A DNA stretch of 64,000 nucleotides. Origin: Pseudomonas extremorientalis (GTDB lineage Bacteria > Pseudomonadota > Gammaproteobacteria > Pseudomonadales > Pseudomonadaceae). Of the stretch, positions 45,415 to 53,856 are shown piece by piece. The stretch spans positions 434,001 to 498,000 of the forward strand of contig NZ_MDGK01000015.1 of assembly GCF_001870465.1 (NCBI RefSeq). Reading direction: 5' to 3'. The stretch's first letter is position 1. Every line of letters begins with the position of its first letter. A program made the translations under genes and the position numbers. Under the pieces are notes generated by a model, which saw only the letters and a program-made list of their open reading frames with translations, had not been told where the DNA came from and searched no databases.

Positions 45415-46563
45415 TTACTCCCCCTGGCCAGCAGCGGCGGCAGGAGCGGGAGCAGAACCGGCAGGCTTGGCGTTGTCGGCGTCCTTGACCTTGACTTCAA
45501 TGCCCGGCTTGATGAATTGCAGGCCTTCGGTGATCACGCGGTCACCGGCGTCCAGGCCTTTTTCCACCAGCCAGTAGGCGCCGGCAGTGCGGTTGGCCAC
45601 CAGTTGACGCTGCTCGACCTTGTTGTCCTTGTTCACCACCATGGCGGTCGGGATACCTTTGATATCACGGGTCACGCCTTGTTGCGGTGCCAGGATGGCC
45701 TTGCTGTTCACGCCGGCTTGCAACTGGGCGTGCACGAACATGCCCGGCAGCAGGGTGTGGTCAGGGTTGGGGAACACGGCGCGCAGGGTCACGGAGCCGG
45801 TGGTCTGGTCGACCGATACTTCGGAGAACTCCAGCTTGCCGTCCTGGCCATAGGCAGTGCCGTCTTCCAGGGTCAGCTTGACCTTGGCCGCGTTGGCGCC
45901 GGCTTTTTCCAGCTGGCCGCTTTCCAGGTCGCGGCGCAGTTTCAACATTTCGGCCGAAGACTGCGTGACGTCGACGTAGATCGGGTCCAGTTGCTGGATG
46001 ACGGCCATGGCATCGGCCTGGCCGTTGCTGACCAGCGCGCCTTCGGTTACCGAAGAACGGCCGATACGCCCGGAGATCGGCGCGAACACTTTGGTGTAGC
46101 GCACGTTGATCTGGGCGGTTTGAACGTTTGCTTCCGCGGTCATGCGGTTGGCGACGGCGGTGTCGTATTCCTGACGGCTGACGGCCTGCTCATCGACCAA
46201 CTGCTTGTAGCGGTCGGAGATGGACTTGGTCTGGGTCAGGCTGGCCTGTGCGCTTTTCAGGGTGGCGTCATACACCGACGGGTCGATCTGGTAGAGCTGT
46301 TGCCCTTCCTTCACGTCGCCACCTTCCTTGAACAGGCGCTTGAGAATGATGCCGTTGACCTGTGGGCGAACTTCCGCGATGCGGTAGGCGGTGGTGCGGC
46401 CTGGCAGCTCGGTCGTCAGGGTATAGGCTTGCGGTTGAATGGTGACCACGCCGACCTGAGGGGTTTGGGCGGGCGGAGCCGCTTCTTCCTTTTTACATCC
46501 GCTGAGCAGCGATGCCAGGGCGACGGCAGTGACCAGAGCGGTAACAGCTGGCTTAAGTTGCAT
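45415..46563 (-). CDS. ttgA: RND efflux membrane-fusion adaptor (TtgA/MexA)
   Basis: 382 residues from ATG 46563 (MQLKPAVTAL). Lipobox LLSGC (Cys22), barrel-sandwich and alpha-hairpin domains: GRTTAYRIAEVRPQVNGIIL, LYQIDPSVYDATLKSAQASL, VFAPISGRIGRSSVTEGALV. It bridges the inner pump and outer channel in the periplasm. First gene of ttgABC, divergent from ttgR across a 265-base control region containing the TtgR operator. Confidence 0.94.
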   Translation of the reverse strand: MQLKPAVTALVTAVALASLLSGCKKEEAAPPAQTPQVGVVTIQPQAYTLTTELPGRTTAYRIAEVRPQVNGIILKRLFKEGGDVKEGQQLYQIDPSVYDATLKSAQASLTQTKSISDRYKQLVDEQAVSRQEYDTAVANRMTAEANVQTAQINVRYTKVFAPISGRIGRSSVTEGALVSNGQADAMAVIQQLDPIYVDVTQSSAEMLKLRRDLESGQLEKAGANAAKVKLTLEDGTAYGQDGKLEFSEVSVDQTTGSVTLRAVFPNPDHTLLPGMFVHAQLQAGVNSKAILAPQQGVTRDIKGIPTAMVVNKDNKVEQRQLVANRTAGAYWLVEKGLDAGDRVITEGLQFIKPGIEVKVKDADNAKPAGSAPAPAAAAGQGE

Positions 46564-46652
46564 GAAGATCCTCGGGTCAGGCGCGCAGGGTGCGCACAAG
46601 AAGTGTGGAAGGGTAAAAAACAAGCTGTGAGTAGATAAGTAGCTTGCTACGC

Positions 46653-46682
46653 AATATACTTACGTTCATGGTTGTTTGTAAA
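46653..46682. promoter_or_regulatory. TtgR-type operator of the efflux operon
   Basis: On the minus strand this reads TTTACAAACAACCATGAACG followed by TAAGTATATT, nearly identical to the recalled P. putida TtgR operator (TTTACAAACAACCATGAATGTAAGTATATTC). It overlaps the ttgA promoter region 90-120 bases upstream of ttgA and about 147 bases before ttgR. Confidence 0.82.
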
Positions 46683-46828
46683 CTCTTGACAGGCTTCGCG
46701 GAATGTTGACAAAGCAACGCCCAAAGCCTCGATTTTAGTACGTTCGGCGCCCATGACGGTGTCGTCCCACAATGATTCAGACGGTGGCCAACCACCACCC
46801 ACCGTGTCCCGATTGAGGTTTTACTGCC

Positions 46829-47461
46829 ATGGTTCGTCGCACCAAAGAGGAAGCTCAGGAAACGCGCAGCCAGATTCTCCAGGCCGCCGAGCAAGCCTTC
46901 TATGAACGTGGCGTTGCGCGGACCACGCTGGCGGATATCGCCGCACTGGCCGGTGTGACGCGGGGCGCTATCTACTGGCATTTCAGCAATAAATCCGATT
47001 TGCTCCAGGCGCTGCTCGACACGCTGCATGAGCCGCTGGACGAGTTGGCCAGGGCCAGTGAAAGCGAGGATGAACTCGACCCGCTGGGCTGTATGCGCAA
47101 GTTGTTGATTCATTTGTTCCATCAAGTGGCCCTGGACCCGAAAACCCGGCGCATCAACGAGATCTTGTTCCATAAGTGCGAATTCACCGATGAAATGTGC
47201 GACATGCGTCGCCAGCGCCAGACCCACAGCCAGGAATGCAACCTGCGCATCGGCCTGACATTGCGTAATGCGGTCCATCGCGGTCAACTTCCGGAAAACC
47301 TCGATACCACCCGTGGCGCGGTGTGCATCCACGCCTACATCAACGGGCTGATCGGCCAGTGGCTGCTGGTACCCGACAGCTTCCAACTGCATCAGGAAGC
47401 CGAACGCTGGGTGGACGCCGGGCTGGACATGCTGCGCTGGAGCCCGAGCCTGCGCAATTAA
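46829..47461 (+). CDS. ttgR: TetR-family repressor TtgR
   Basis: 210 residues. N-terminal Tet[52 protein letters not shown] (quoted in part). The C-terminal ligand domain contains the TtgR/AcrR-like [10 protein letters not shown] and [15 protein letters not shown]. It represses ttgABC and itself until drugs bind. It is divergent from ttgA over a conserved TtgR operator. Confidence 0.93.
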   Translation: MVRRTKEEAQETRSQILQAAEQAFYERGVARTTLADIAALAGVTRGAIYWHFSNKSDLLQALLDTLHEPLDELARASESEDELDPLGCMRKLLIHLFHQVALDPKTRRINEILFHKCEFTDEMCDMRRQRQTHSQECNLRIGLTLRNAVHRGQLPENLDTTRGAVCIHAYINGLIGQWLLVPDSFQLHQEAERWVDAGLDMLRWSPSLRN

Positions 47462-47776
47462 GACAAAATGCGTAATTGCATCAGGTTGTGTCAACAGTAA
47501 AGCCCAAGGACCGTCAATCGTCCTTCTGCCTGATGGGTGGGGTGACTTTATATACGGGCTGGCGGGCGGTTGATAGGTAGCCGCCTAAGTATTTTGTAGC
47601 GATTTTGTTGCAGGGCTGTGAAGGAATGTTTCCTCGTGGACGCTAGAAATCAAAAATGTGGGAGGGGGCTTGCCCCCGATAGCACAGTGTCAGTCACCCG
47701 ATTCATTGGCTGACACGCCGCTATCGGGGGCAAGCCCCCTCCCACATTGGGTGGTCGTACTACTTCGGAATAACGA
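47462..47776. other. Gene-free convergent region with REPIN
   Basis: 315 bases between ttgR and the convergent old yellow enzyme gene. It contains a small hairpin (AAGGAC-CGTCAATC-GTCCTT) that may end ttgR, and the REPIN at 47657. Nothing else is seen. Confidence 0.65.
47657..47745. repeat. REPIN (long form with GTCAGTCA inner dyad)
   Basis: 89 bases: TGTGGGAGGGGGCTTGCCCC, a central region with GTCAGTCA and TGACAC, and the complementary arm ending CCCTCCCACA. It shares inner sequence with the REPINs at 51111 and 61980. Confidence 0.88.
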
Positions 47777-48832
47777 TTACAGCGCCAGCGTCGGGTAGTC
47801 GATGTAGCCGACCGGGCCTTTGGCATAGAAGGTTTCCGGATGCGCTTCGTTCAGCGGTGCATCGGCTTTCAAGCGCGCCGGCAGGTCCGGGTTGGCAATG
47901 AATGGCACACCGAAGGCCACCGCATCCGCCTTGCCCGAGGCCAGCCAGGCGTTGGCGCTGTCCTTGGTGAAGCGCTCGTTGGCGATGTAGGTGCCGCCAA
48001 AGGCTTTCTTCAGTTGTGGGCCAAGGCTGTCCGCACCTTCTTTCTCACGGGAGCAGATAAACGCGATGCCACGCTTGCCCAGTTCGCTGGCAACGTAGGT
48101 AAAGGTTTCCGCCAGGTTGTCATCGCCCATGTCATGGGAGTCGGCGCGCGGTGCCAGGTGCACACCCACGCGGCCAGCGCCCCAGACGTCGATGGCGGCG
48201 TCGGTCACTTCCAGCAGCAGGCGTGCACGGTTTTCCAGGGAGCCGCCGTACTGATCGGTGCGCTTGTTGGTGCTGCTTTGCAGGAACTGGTCGAGCAGGT
48301 AGCCGTTGGCGCCGTGGATTTCCACGCCGTCGAAGCCGGCGGCCTTGGCGTTCTCGGCACCGGTGCGGTAGGCATCGACGATGTCGGCGATTTCCGCGGT
48401 TTCCAGGGCGCGTGGGGTCGGGTAGTCCGCCAGTGGACGCACCAGGCTGACGTGGCCTTTAGGCTGGATCGCGCTCGGGGCTACCGGGCTTTCGCCGTTC
48501 AGGTACGACTCATGGGAGATACGGCCCACGTGCCACAGTTGCAGGAAGATCTTGCCGCCCGCGCCGTGCACGGCCTTGGTCACGTTGGCCCAGCCGCGCA
48601 CCTGGTCGTTGGACCAGATGCCTGGGGTGTCCGGGTAGCCCACGCCCATCGGCGTCACGGAAGTGGCTTCGCTGAGGATCAGCCCGGCGGAAGCGCGTTG
48701 CACGTAGTACTCGGCCATCAGCGCGTTGGGCACGCGACCTTCATCGGCACGGCAGCGGGTCAGCGGCGCCATGATGATGCGGTTCGACAGTTCCAGGTCG
48801 CCCAGTTTGATCGGATCGAAAATAGTCGTCAT
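47777..48832 (-). CDS. xenB: Old yellow enzyme-type xenobiotic reductase (XenB-like)
   Basis: 351 residues from ATG 48832 (MTTIFDPIKLG); a longer frame to 48892 is untypical. FMN-dependent TIM barrel with IIMAPLTRCRADEG, LQLWHVGRISH, GFDGVEIHGANGYLLDQFLQ and GVGYPDTPGIW. The RVGVHLAPRADSHDMGD segment is typical of XenB. Family members reduce nitro-esters, nitroaromatics and activated alkenes. It is the last gene of an arsR-MFS-xenB operon, 31 bases after the MFS gene. Confidence 0.88.
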   Translation of the reverse strand: MTTIFDPIKLGDLELSNRIIMAPLTRCRADEGRVPNALMAEYYVQRASAGLILSEATSVTPMGVGYPDTPGIWSNDQVRGWANVTKAVHGAGGKIFLQLWHVGRISHESYLNGESPVAPSAIQPKGHVSLVRPLADYPTPRALETAEIADIVDAYRTGAENAKAAGFDGVEIHGANGYLLDQFLQSSTNKRTDQYGGSLENRARLLLEVTDAAIDVWGAGRVGVHLAPRADSHDMGDDNLAETFTYVASELGKRGIAFICSREKEGADSLGPQLKKAFGGTYIANERFTKDSANAWLASGKADAVAFGVPFIANPDLPARLKADAPLNEAHPETFYAKGPVGYIDYPTLAL

Positions 48833-48863
48833 GGGATAACACCTTTCTCTATTAAGTAGTTGA

Positions 48864-50030
48864 TCAGTGGGTAGCGAGGGCCAGGTCGGCATCGCCGCCC
48901 TGACGGAAAGTAATCAGCGTCACCAGCAGCGCGAGAATCGCCAGGGCCGCTGCGGCCAAGGGCACGCTGGTCAGGCCGAAACCGTGGGCAATCACACTGC
49001 CGCCCACCCAGGCACCCAGGGCGTTGCCGATGTTGAACGCGCCGATGTTCAGGGTGGACACCAGGTTCGGTGCGGCCTTGCCGAAGGTCACCACGTTGAT
49101 CTGCAACGCAGGCACGGCGGCAAACGAGGCGGTGGCCCACAGGAACAGGGTGATTTCGGTGGGGATCACGGCGACGCTGGTCCAGGTCAGTGCCGTGGAG
49201 ACCACCGCCATGCTGATGAACACGCCGATCAGAGTGGCCGCCAGGCGCTTGTCCGCCAGCTTGCCGCCGATGATGTTACCCACGGTGAGGCCCAGGCCGA
49301 TCAGCAGCAGGGTCCAGGTCACGCCCTTGGGCGACACGCCGGTGACATCGCCGAGCAGCGGCGCGACGTAGGTGAATAGGGTGAACATGGACGCGGCAAA
49401 CAGCGCGGTCATGCTCAGCGACAGCCAGATGCCGGCGCCCTTGAGGGCGGCGAGTTCGGCGCGCATGTCGAGTTTTTCTTCATCACGCCTGGCCGGCAGG
49501 AAGCGGATCAGGCCGATCAACGCCACCACCCCAATCACCGTCACCGCCCAGAAGGTCGAGCGCCAGCCGGCTGCCTGGCCCAGCGCGGTGCCCAGCGGCA
49601 CGCCGAGCACATTGGCCAGGGTCAGGCCGGTGAACATCAAGGCCACGGCCGAAGCACGCTTGTTGGCCGGCACCAGGTTGGCCGCCACCACTGAACCAAT
49701 CCCGAAGAATGCACCGTGGCACAGCGCGGTGACCACACGGGCGAACATCAGCACGTTGTAGTCACTGGCCAGGGCGCAGAGCAGGTTGCCGATAATGAAG
49801 ATGCCCATCAACGCTACCAGCGCCGCCTTGCGTGGCAGTTTGGCGGTGGCCAGTGCCATGAAGGGCGCGCCGATGGCCACGCCCAGGGCGTAACCGGTCA
49901 CCAGCCAGCCGGCGCCGGGAATCGACACACCCAGGTCCGTCGCCACATCGGGCAACAAGCCCATGATGACGAACTCGGTGGTGCCGATGGCGAAGGCGCT
50001 GAGGGCCAGTATGAGGAGCGAGAGGGGCAT
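48864..50030 (-). CDS. MFS transporter, DHA1 (AraJ/YdhP-like) family
   Basis: 388 residues, twelve spans. LSAFAIGTTEFVIMGLLPDVA in helix 1 (the TTEF motif) and ALCHGAFFGIGSVVAANLVP in helix 4-5 mark the AraJ/PbuE-type DHA1 branch. Probable exporter. It is 13 bases downstream of the ArsR regulator gene and 31 bases upstream of the reductase, so it belongs to a small stress- or xenobiotic-responsive operon. The substrate is unknown. Confidence 0.87.
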   Translation of the reverse strand: MPLSLLILALSAFAIGTTEFVIMGLLPDVATDLGVSIPGAGWLVTGYALGVAIGAPFMALATAKLPRKAALVALMGIFIIGNLLCALASDYNVLMFARVVTALCHGAFFGIGSVVAANLVPANKRASAVALMFTGLTLANVLGVPLGTALGQAAGWRSTFWAVTVIGVVALIGLIRFLPARRDEEKLDMRAELAALKGAGIWLSLSMTALFAASMFTLFTYVAPLLGDVTGVSPKGVTWTLLLIGLGLTVGNIIGGKLADKRLAATLIGVFISMAVVSTALTWTSVAVIPTEITLFLWATASFAAVPALQINVVTFGKAAPNLVSTLNIGAFNIGNALGAWVGGSVIAHGFGLTSVPLAAAALAILALLVTLITFRQGGDADLALATH

Positions 50031-50043
50031 TGGCGTTTCCTTG

Positions 50044-50370
50044 TTACAACGCGGCGCTGTCGTGCGCGCTGAGTTCGGTGGTGAGCGCCGCGAGGAAGGC
50101 CTGGATGGTGTCCTCGTTGCGTTTGAAAAAGTGCCACTGGCCGGCCTTCTGGCTGCTGATCAACCCGGCGCGTTGCAGGGTGGCCAGGTGGGCCGATACC
50201 GTCGACTGGGACAAGCCGCAGCGCTGGTCGATCTGCCCGGCGCAGATGCCGTATTCGTGGTTGTGCAGTTGCTCGGGGAATTGCACTTTCGGGTCTTTCA
50301 GCCAGGTGAGGATGTCTCGTCGTACTGGGTGCGCCAGGGCTTTTATTATTTCGTCGAGGTCGATGGACAT
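50044..50370 (-). CDS. ArsR/SmtB-family repressor
   Basis: 108 residues, winged HTH throughout: LDEIIKALAHPVRRDILTWL, CGLSQSTVSAHLATLQRAGL and GQWHFFKRNEDTI. A single pair of cysteines (CAGQIDQRCG) flanks the helix before the HTH and could bind a thiophile or metal. It leads the operon arsR-MFS-xenB and probably represses it from the dyad at 50421-50446. Confidence 0.88.
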   Translation of the reverse strand: MSIDLDEIIKALAHPVRRDILTWLKDPKVQFPEQLHNHEYGICAGQIDQRCGLSQSTVSAHLATLQRAGLISSQKAGQWHFFKRNEDTIQAFLAALTTELSAHDSAAL

Positions 50371-50420
50371 GGCAGGTGCTCGGTGTCTTGCAGCGTTATA
50401 TCGCGATGAGGCGAACTTTA

Positions 50421-50446
50421 TATCGGTCTATCCCGATGGACCAATA
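50421..50446. promoter_or_regulatory. Imperfect dyad, candidate ArsR operator
   Basis: TATCGGTCTAT - CCCG - ATGGACCAATA: the arms match at 9 of 11 positions. It lies 51-76 bases upstream of the ArsR start. A related TATATCG motif repeats at 50398-50404 and 50419-50425, and TATATCGG again at 50477-50484. Confidence 0.5.
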
Positions 50447-50524
50447 TGATTTTGGTCTGAGCCTAGGCTCATTCGGTATATCGGGTTATAACGATACGTT
50501 GACGGCAGTGGTAGACTGCGCGCC

Positions 50525-51103
50525 ATGAATTATCTCGCACATCTGCACCTGGGCGGCCAACTTCCTGCGCAACTGCTGGGCAGCCTCTATGGCGATTTCG
50601 TCAAAGGTCGCCTGCAGGGCCAGTTCAGCCCGCAAATCGAATCGGCGATCCAGCTGCATCGTTCCATCGACCGCTTCACCGACAGCCACCCTCTGGTGGG
50701 GGAGGCGTTGTCACGCTTCAGCCTGACCCGCAGGCGTTATGCCGGGATCGTCCTCGATGTGTTTTTCGACCACTGCCTGGCGCGGGATTGGGCGCTGTAT
50801 GCCGACCAGCCACTGGAACACTTCACCTCGCAGGTGTACCGCGTGCTTGCCGCCGAACCGCAATTGCCGGGGCGACTGGCGCAGATTGCGCCGTATATGG
50901 CGGCGGATGATTGGCTGGGTTCGTATCGAGAGTTTGCAGTGATGGAGCAGGTGTTGCGGGGGATTTCGCGGCGGCTGACACAACCCGAGGAACTGGGGCA
51001 TGCCATGCACGAGTTGCGAGAGTTGTACGAGCCGCTGAGTGAAGATTTCCGACGGTTCTACCCCGAGCTGCAAGCATTCGCACAGATCCAACTGACAAGG
51101 TAA
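50525..51103 (+). CDS. acpH: Acyl carrier protein phosphodiesterase (AcpH-like)
   Basis: 192 residues, length of the AcpH/ACP hydrolase family. MNYLAHLHLGG at the start, LLGSLYGDFVKGRL, IQLHRSIDRFTDSHPLV and VLDVFFDHCLARDW contain the conserved His/Asp residues. The family removes 4'-phosphopantetheine from ACP. It stands alone, divergent from the ArsR operon, and ends in a REPIN. Confidence 0.9.
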   Translation: MNYLAHLHLGGQLPAQLLGSLYGDFVKGRLQGQFSPQIESAIQLHRSIDRFTDSHPLVGEALSRFSLTRRRYAGIVLDVFFDHCLARDWALYADQPLEHFTSQVYRVLAAEPQLPGRLAQIAPYMAADDWLGSYREFAVMEQVLRGISRRLTQPEELGHAMHELRELYEPLSEDFRRFYPELQAFAQIQLTR

Positions 51104-51110
51104 AGCTGAA

Positions 51111-51199
51111 TGTGGGAGGGGGCTTGCCCCGATAGCAATGGTTCAGTCAAAGCATGCAGTGACTGACACACCCCAATCGGGGGCAAGCCCCCTCCCACA
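51111..51199. repeat. REPIN (long form)
   Basis: TGTGGGAGGGGGCTTGCCCC arm, inner TTCAGTCA/TGACTGAC dyad, and the complementary arm; 89 bases, between acpH and the convergent olsA. Confidence 0.88.
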
Positions 51200-51221
51200 T
51201 TTGAACGGTGTTCACTTGAGT

Positions 51222-52013
51222 TCAGGCAGCGAATGCTGGTCGAGCATCCACATGTTCCGCTTCCGGCACCGGCCCGAACAACGCCTTCTGCACCGCCTGC
51301 TGCGCCTGATACGCCAGCGCCGCACGCTCCTGCCCGGCACAGGCAATCGGCGTGAGCACATGGATTTCCACATCGCCCTGGTCATTGGCAAACAAGCGCA
51401 TCAAGTGCGAGAGCAAATCATCGTCGCCAATAAAGGGTGCCAGCGGGTCCACTTGCCCATCACGCAGGTAACGGATCGCCACGGGTTGCAGCGACACATC
51501 CGCATCGATCGCACTGGCCAGCAGGCGCCCGTGGAACGTACGCAGGCTGCGCCCGTCGGTGGTGGTGCCTTCCGGGAACATCAACAGCGGGTGCTGTTGT
51601 TCCAGGTGGCGGGTCATCTGCTTGCGGATCAACTGGCTGTCGCCCGAACCCCGGCGGATAAACAAGCTGCCAGCCTTGGCCGCCAACCAGCCAGCCACCG
51701 GCCAGGTGCGCACTTCGGCCTTGGACAGGAATGACATCGGCGCCACGGCACCGAGCAGCGGAATATCGGTCCAGGACACGTGATTGCTCACCCACAGCAT
51801 CGGCTGCGTTGGCAATTCGCCGTGCACCGTCACGCGAAAGGGCAGGGCGTTGGTCAGGCGCGCCATGAAAAAACGCGACCAACGCTGGCGCCGCACCATC
51901 GAATTGGCGATCCCCAAACGCTCGAACACCCCAAACACACTGGCCATGCTCAAGCCCAGCGCCACCACCACCAGCACGCGGGCAATGCGCCCGTAAACCC
52001 GCAGGCGGCTCAT
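51222..52013 (-). CDS. olsA: 1-acyl-sn-glycerol-3-phosphate / lyso-ornithine lipid acyltransferase OlsA
   Basis: 263 residues from ATG 52013. N-terminal hydrophobic helix, then the PlsC-type catalytic motifs VSNHVSWTDIPLL (NHxxxxD) and MFPEGTTTDGRSL (EGT). Placed right after olsB with a one-base TGATG overlap, it is most likely the lyso-ornithine lipid O-acyltransferase that completes ornithine lipid, although it may also work on glycerol lipids. Membrane-associated. Confidence 0.9.
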   Translation of the reverse strand: MSRLRVYGRIARVLVVVALGLSMASVFGVFERLGIANSMVRRQRWSRFFMARLTNALPFRVTVHGELPTQPMLWVSNHVSWTDIPLLGAVAPMSFLSKAEVRTWPVAGWLAAKAGSLFIRRGSGDSQLIRKQMTRHLEQQHPLLMFPEGTTTDGRSLRTFHGRLLASAIDADVSLQPVAIRYLRDGQVDPLAPFIGDDDLLSHLMRLFANDQGDVEIHVLTPIACAGQERAALAYQAQQAVQKALFGPVPEAEHVDARPAFAA

Positions 52014-52768
52014 CACATTGCAGCCTTGAAGTGGCGCGCGTAACGCGGGCACAGTTCATCGCGCTTGAGCAGGATGAACACATCGGCCACCTGGAAATCC
52101 TCATCCCAGCACGGCTCGCCGCAGATCTTTGCACCCAGGCGCATGTAGGCCTTGAGCAACGGCGGCATCTCCGCGATCACGTTGGAGGGCAAGTCCAGCG
52201 CCGGCAGCGGCTTTTTCGGTTCGGCGCGCAGGTGTTCGTTGCACAGGTAGCGCTCGCGCAGGCGCTGCATGATCGCGTGGGCCTGGATGCCGCCGTCGTG
52301 CATCGGAATGCTCGCGCAGCCCATCAGGTAGCTGTAGCCGCCCTGGTTAAGCACCTCAGCCAACTCGCCCCACAACACCGCGATGGTGCCGCCGTTGCGG
52401 TAAGCCGGGTCGACGCAGGTGCGGCCGATCTCCAGGATCGGGCCTTGCAGGTGCAGCAGGCCATGCAGGCTGAATTCTTCTTCGCTGTAGAACCGGCCCA
52501 GGGTGCTGGCCGCCTGATGGTCCAGCAAACGGGTGGTGGCCACCAGTCGACCGCTGTTCAAGTCCCGCACACCGATGTGGCTGCAGTGAACATCATAGTC
52601 ATCCATGTCCAGGCCCAGTTCCGCGCCTTTCAGCTTGGCGTTGAACTCGCCGCTGAACACGTTGAACCGCAGGGCCTGGGCTTCCTGCAACGCCTGCGCG
52701 CCAACCAGGCGTTCGGCTTGCAGACGGCGTTCATTGCCGGTGTCGCTGATGCGGGCGATCTGAGTCAT
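52013..52768 (-). CDS. olsB: L-ornithine N-alpha-acyltransferase OlsB
   Basis: 251 residues from ATG 52768 (MTQIARISD). GNAT-like acyltransferase with [36 protein letters not shown] (acyl-carrier binding, quoted here) and [10 protein letters not shown], the OlsB/hemolysin-like pattern. It transfers a 3-hydroxyacyl chain from ACP to ornithine, giving lyso-ornithine lipid for OlsA. A Pho-box-like repeat lies ~85 bases upstream, fitting production of phosphorus-free lipids in phosphate shortage. Confidence 0.92.
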   Translation of the reverse strand: MTQIARISDTGNERRLQAERLVGAQALQEAQALRFNVFSGEFNAKLKGAELGLDMDDYDVHCSHIGVRDLNSGRLVATTRLLDHQAASTLGRFYSEEEFSLHGLLHLQGPILEIGRTCVDPAYRNGGTIAVLWGELAEVLNQGGYSYLMGCASIPMHDGGIQAHAIMQRLRERYLCNEHLRAEPKKPLPALDLPSNVIAEMPPLLKAYMRLGAKICGEPCWDEDFQVADVFILLKRDELCPRYARHFKAAM

Positions 52769-52852
52769 GGCGAGTCTCCGAGTGCCGGCCACGATTTCGG
52801 CCGGTCGACTTTGTTGTCCAAACTCAGGCTATGTAGGCTCGGTGTCATCTCC

Positions 52853-52881
52853 ATGAAGTTATGGTGACGCTTGGATGACAG
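52853..52881 (-). promoter_or_regulatory. Pho box upstream of olsBA
   Basis: On the minus strand: CTGTCAT-CCAA-GCGTCAC-CATA-ACTTCAT, three 7-base units at 11-base steps. The first unit is exact for the PhoB consensus CTGTCAT, the others match at 4 and 5 of 7. It points towards olsB, starting 85 bases before its ATG. Confidence 0.62.
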
Positions 52882-52912
52882 CGCCTTGCAAGCCGCAGGG
52901 CAGAAGACTGCG

Positions 52913-52941
52913 GGAACCCAAGGAAGGGTATTGGCCACCCA
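52913..52941 (+). promoter_or_regulatory. hrp box (HrpL-type ECF promoter)
   Basis: GGAACCCA (52913-52920) and CCACCCA (52935-52941) are exact matches to the HrpL consensus GGAACC-N15/16-CCACNNA, with a 16-base spacer between GGAACC and CCAC. The longer form GGAACCNA-N14-CCACNNA is also satisfied. It points to the gene at 53020, whose ATG is 78 bases downstream of the box. Confidence 0.8.
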
Positions 52942-53019
52942 GTTGCCGGGTTTGAAGGCAGTTGGGCCTTCATGCTGTCAGGAGCTTCAGAAAGGCTCCG
53001 CTTTTCAGAGCGCTGACCT

Positions 53020-53835
53020 ATGCCAAATCCCGTTGCTATGCAGTTTTTCCCGCGTCCTGAGACGACACCATCGGCCTTCCCGCCGACTTTCTTTTCAGTC
53101 CCTGCGCCTCTGGAAGGGGGTACCGGTATACGGGGTGAAGATGGTCGTACCTATGGGGAAAAGATGAGTCAAAAGCCCAATGTTTCGGGAGAGAAACTAT
53201 TTGACTACAAACCTGCGGCGTCCACCGGTGGAGGGAAAGTCGGAAATATCTGGGGCGATTTCAGTCAGTGGAACAAAGCAAATTGCTCGACTGTTGCGGC
53301 GATCAAGGCGGTGATGATGCAATTTGGCAAGCGTCCTACGGACGTATTCAAATCGGTGCGTGAAACGGCTGACGGCTACCATGTCACGCTCAGAAACGGG
53401 GAATCGACGTTCTTGACGAAGGACGAATTGAAACAGGCCGCAGCTGTTGCGCAGCTTAAAGGCGAAGATCCGATGACGGTGCTGTATGCCAATTTCATGT
53501 TCGCGGTCAGCGCCAAACGGTATCAGGAATCTGGCCCGGCGAGCTTCACCGAGGCGATGCACGTGCTGAATAGCGGCGGCCGCCTTGAATATGCATTCAG
53601 GCGGCTAGGTGTTTGGGACGAGGTGGAGGGTGTGCCGCCTGAGCAGTTGGCCCAGGGCCGGATGGGCGTCTATGAATCAAACGGCCACGCCGCTTTGGTG
53701 TTTAAGGGGCGAGAGGAACGTTGGGGCAAGCGGGGAGGGCCTTCACCAACAAAGGCTATTGAAGTGGCGTATGCCTTCAAGAACAGAGCGGTGTCTTCAA
53801 ACGGTCATTGGCGTTGGCTAGCCTCCCGGGTTTGA
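53020..53835 (+). CDS. Unrecognised protein, candidate type III secreted effector
   Basis: 271 residues, unrecognised. The first 12 residues (MPNPVAMQFFPR) contain no Asp or Glu, Pro is at position 4, and the first ~40 are Pro/Ser/Thr-rich and disordered, as in HrpL-dependent effectors. No Sec signal. The folded part starts near residue 75: NCSTVAAIKAV (only cysteine, C89) and later NGHAALVFKG (H223) could be a Cys-His catalytic pair in a papain-like fold; this is a guess. The C-terminus is SSNGHWRWLASRV. A perfect hrp box lies upstream. Internal ATGs at 53038 and 53167 are alternative starts. No chaperone gene is adjacent. Confidence 0.7.
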   Translation: MPNPVAMQFFPRPETTPSAFPPTFFSVPAPLEGGTGIRGEDGRTYGEKMSQKPNVSGEKLFDYKPAASTGGGKVGNIWGDFSQWNKANCSTVAAIKAVMMQFGKRPTDVFKSVRETADGYHVTLRNGESTFLTKDELKQAAAVAQLKGEDPMTVLYANFMFAVSAKRYQESGPASFTEAMHVLNSGGRLEYAFRRLGVWDEVEGVPPEQLAQGRMGVYESNGHAALVFKGREERWGKRGGPSPTKAIEVAYAFKNRAVSSNGHWRWLASRV

Positions 53836-53856
53836 TCGTTCCTTGAGTCTGCGTCC

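Noticed and set aside
46577..47494. 305-residue frame opposite ttgR and its promoter
   Set aside because: It covers the TtgR operator and the whole ttgR gene in antisense; no family resemblance.
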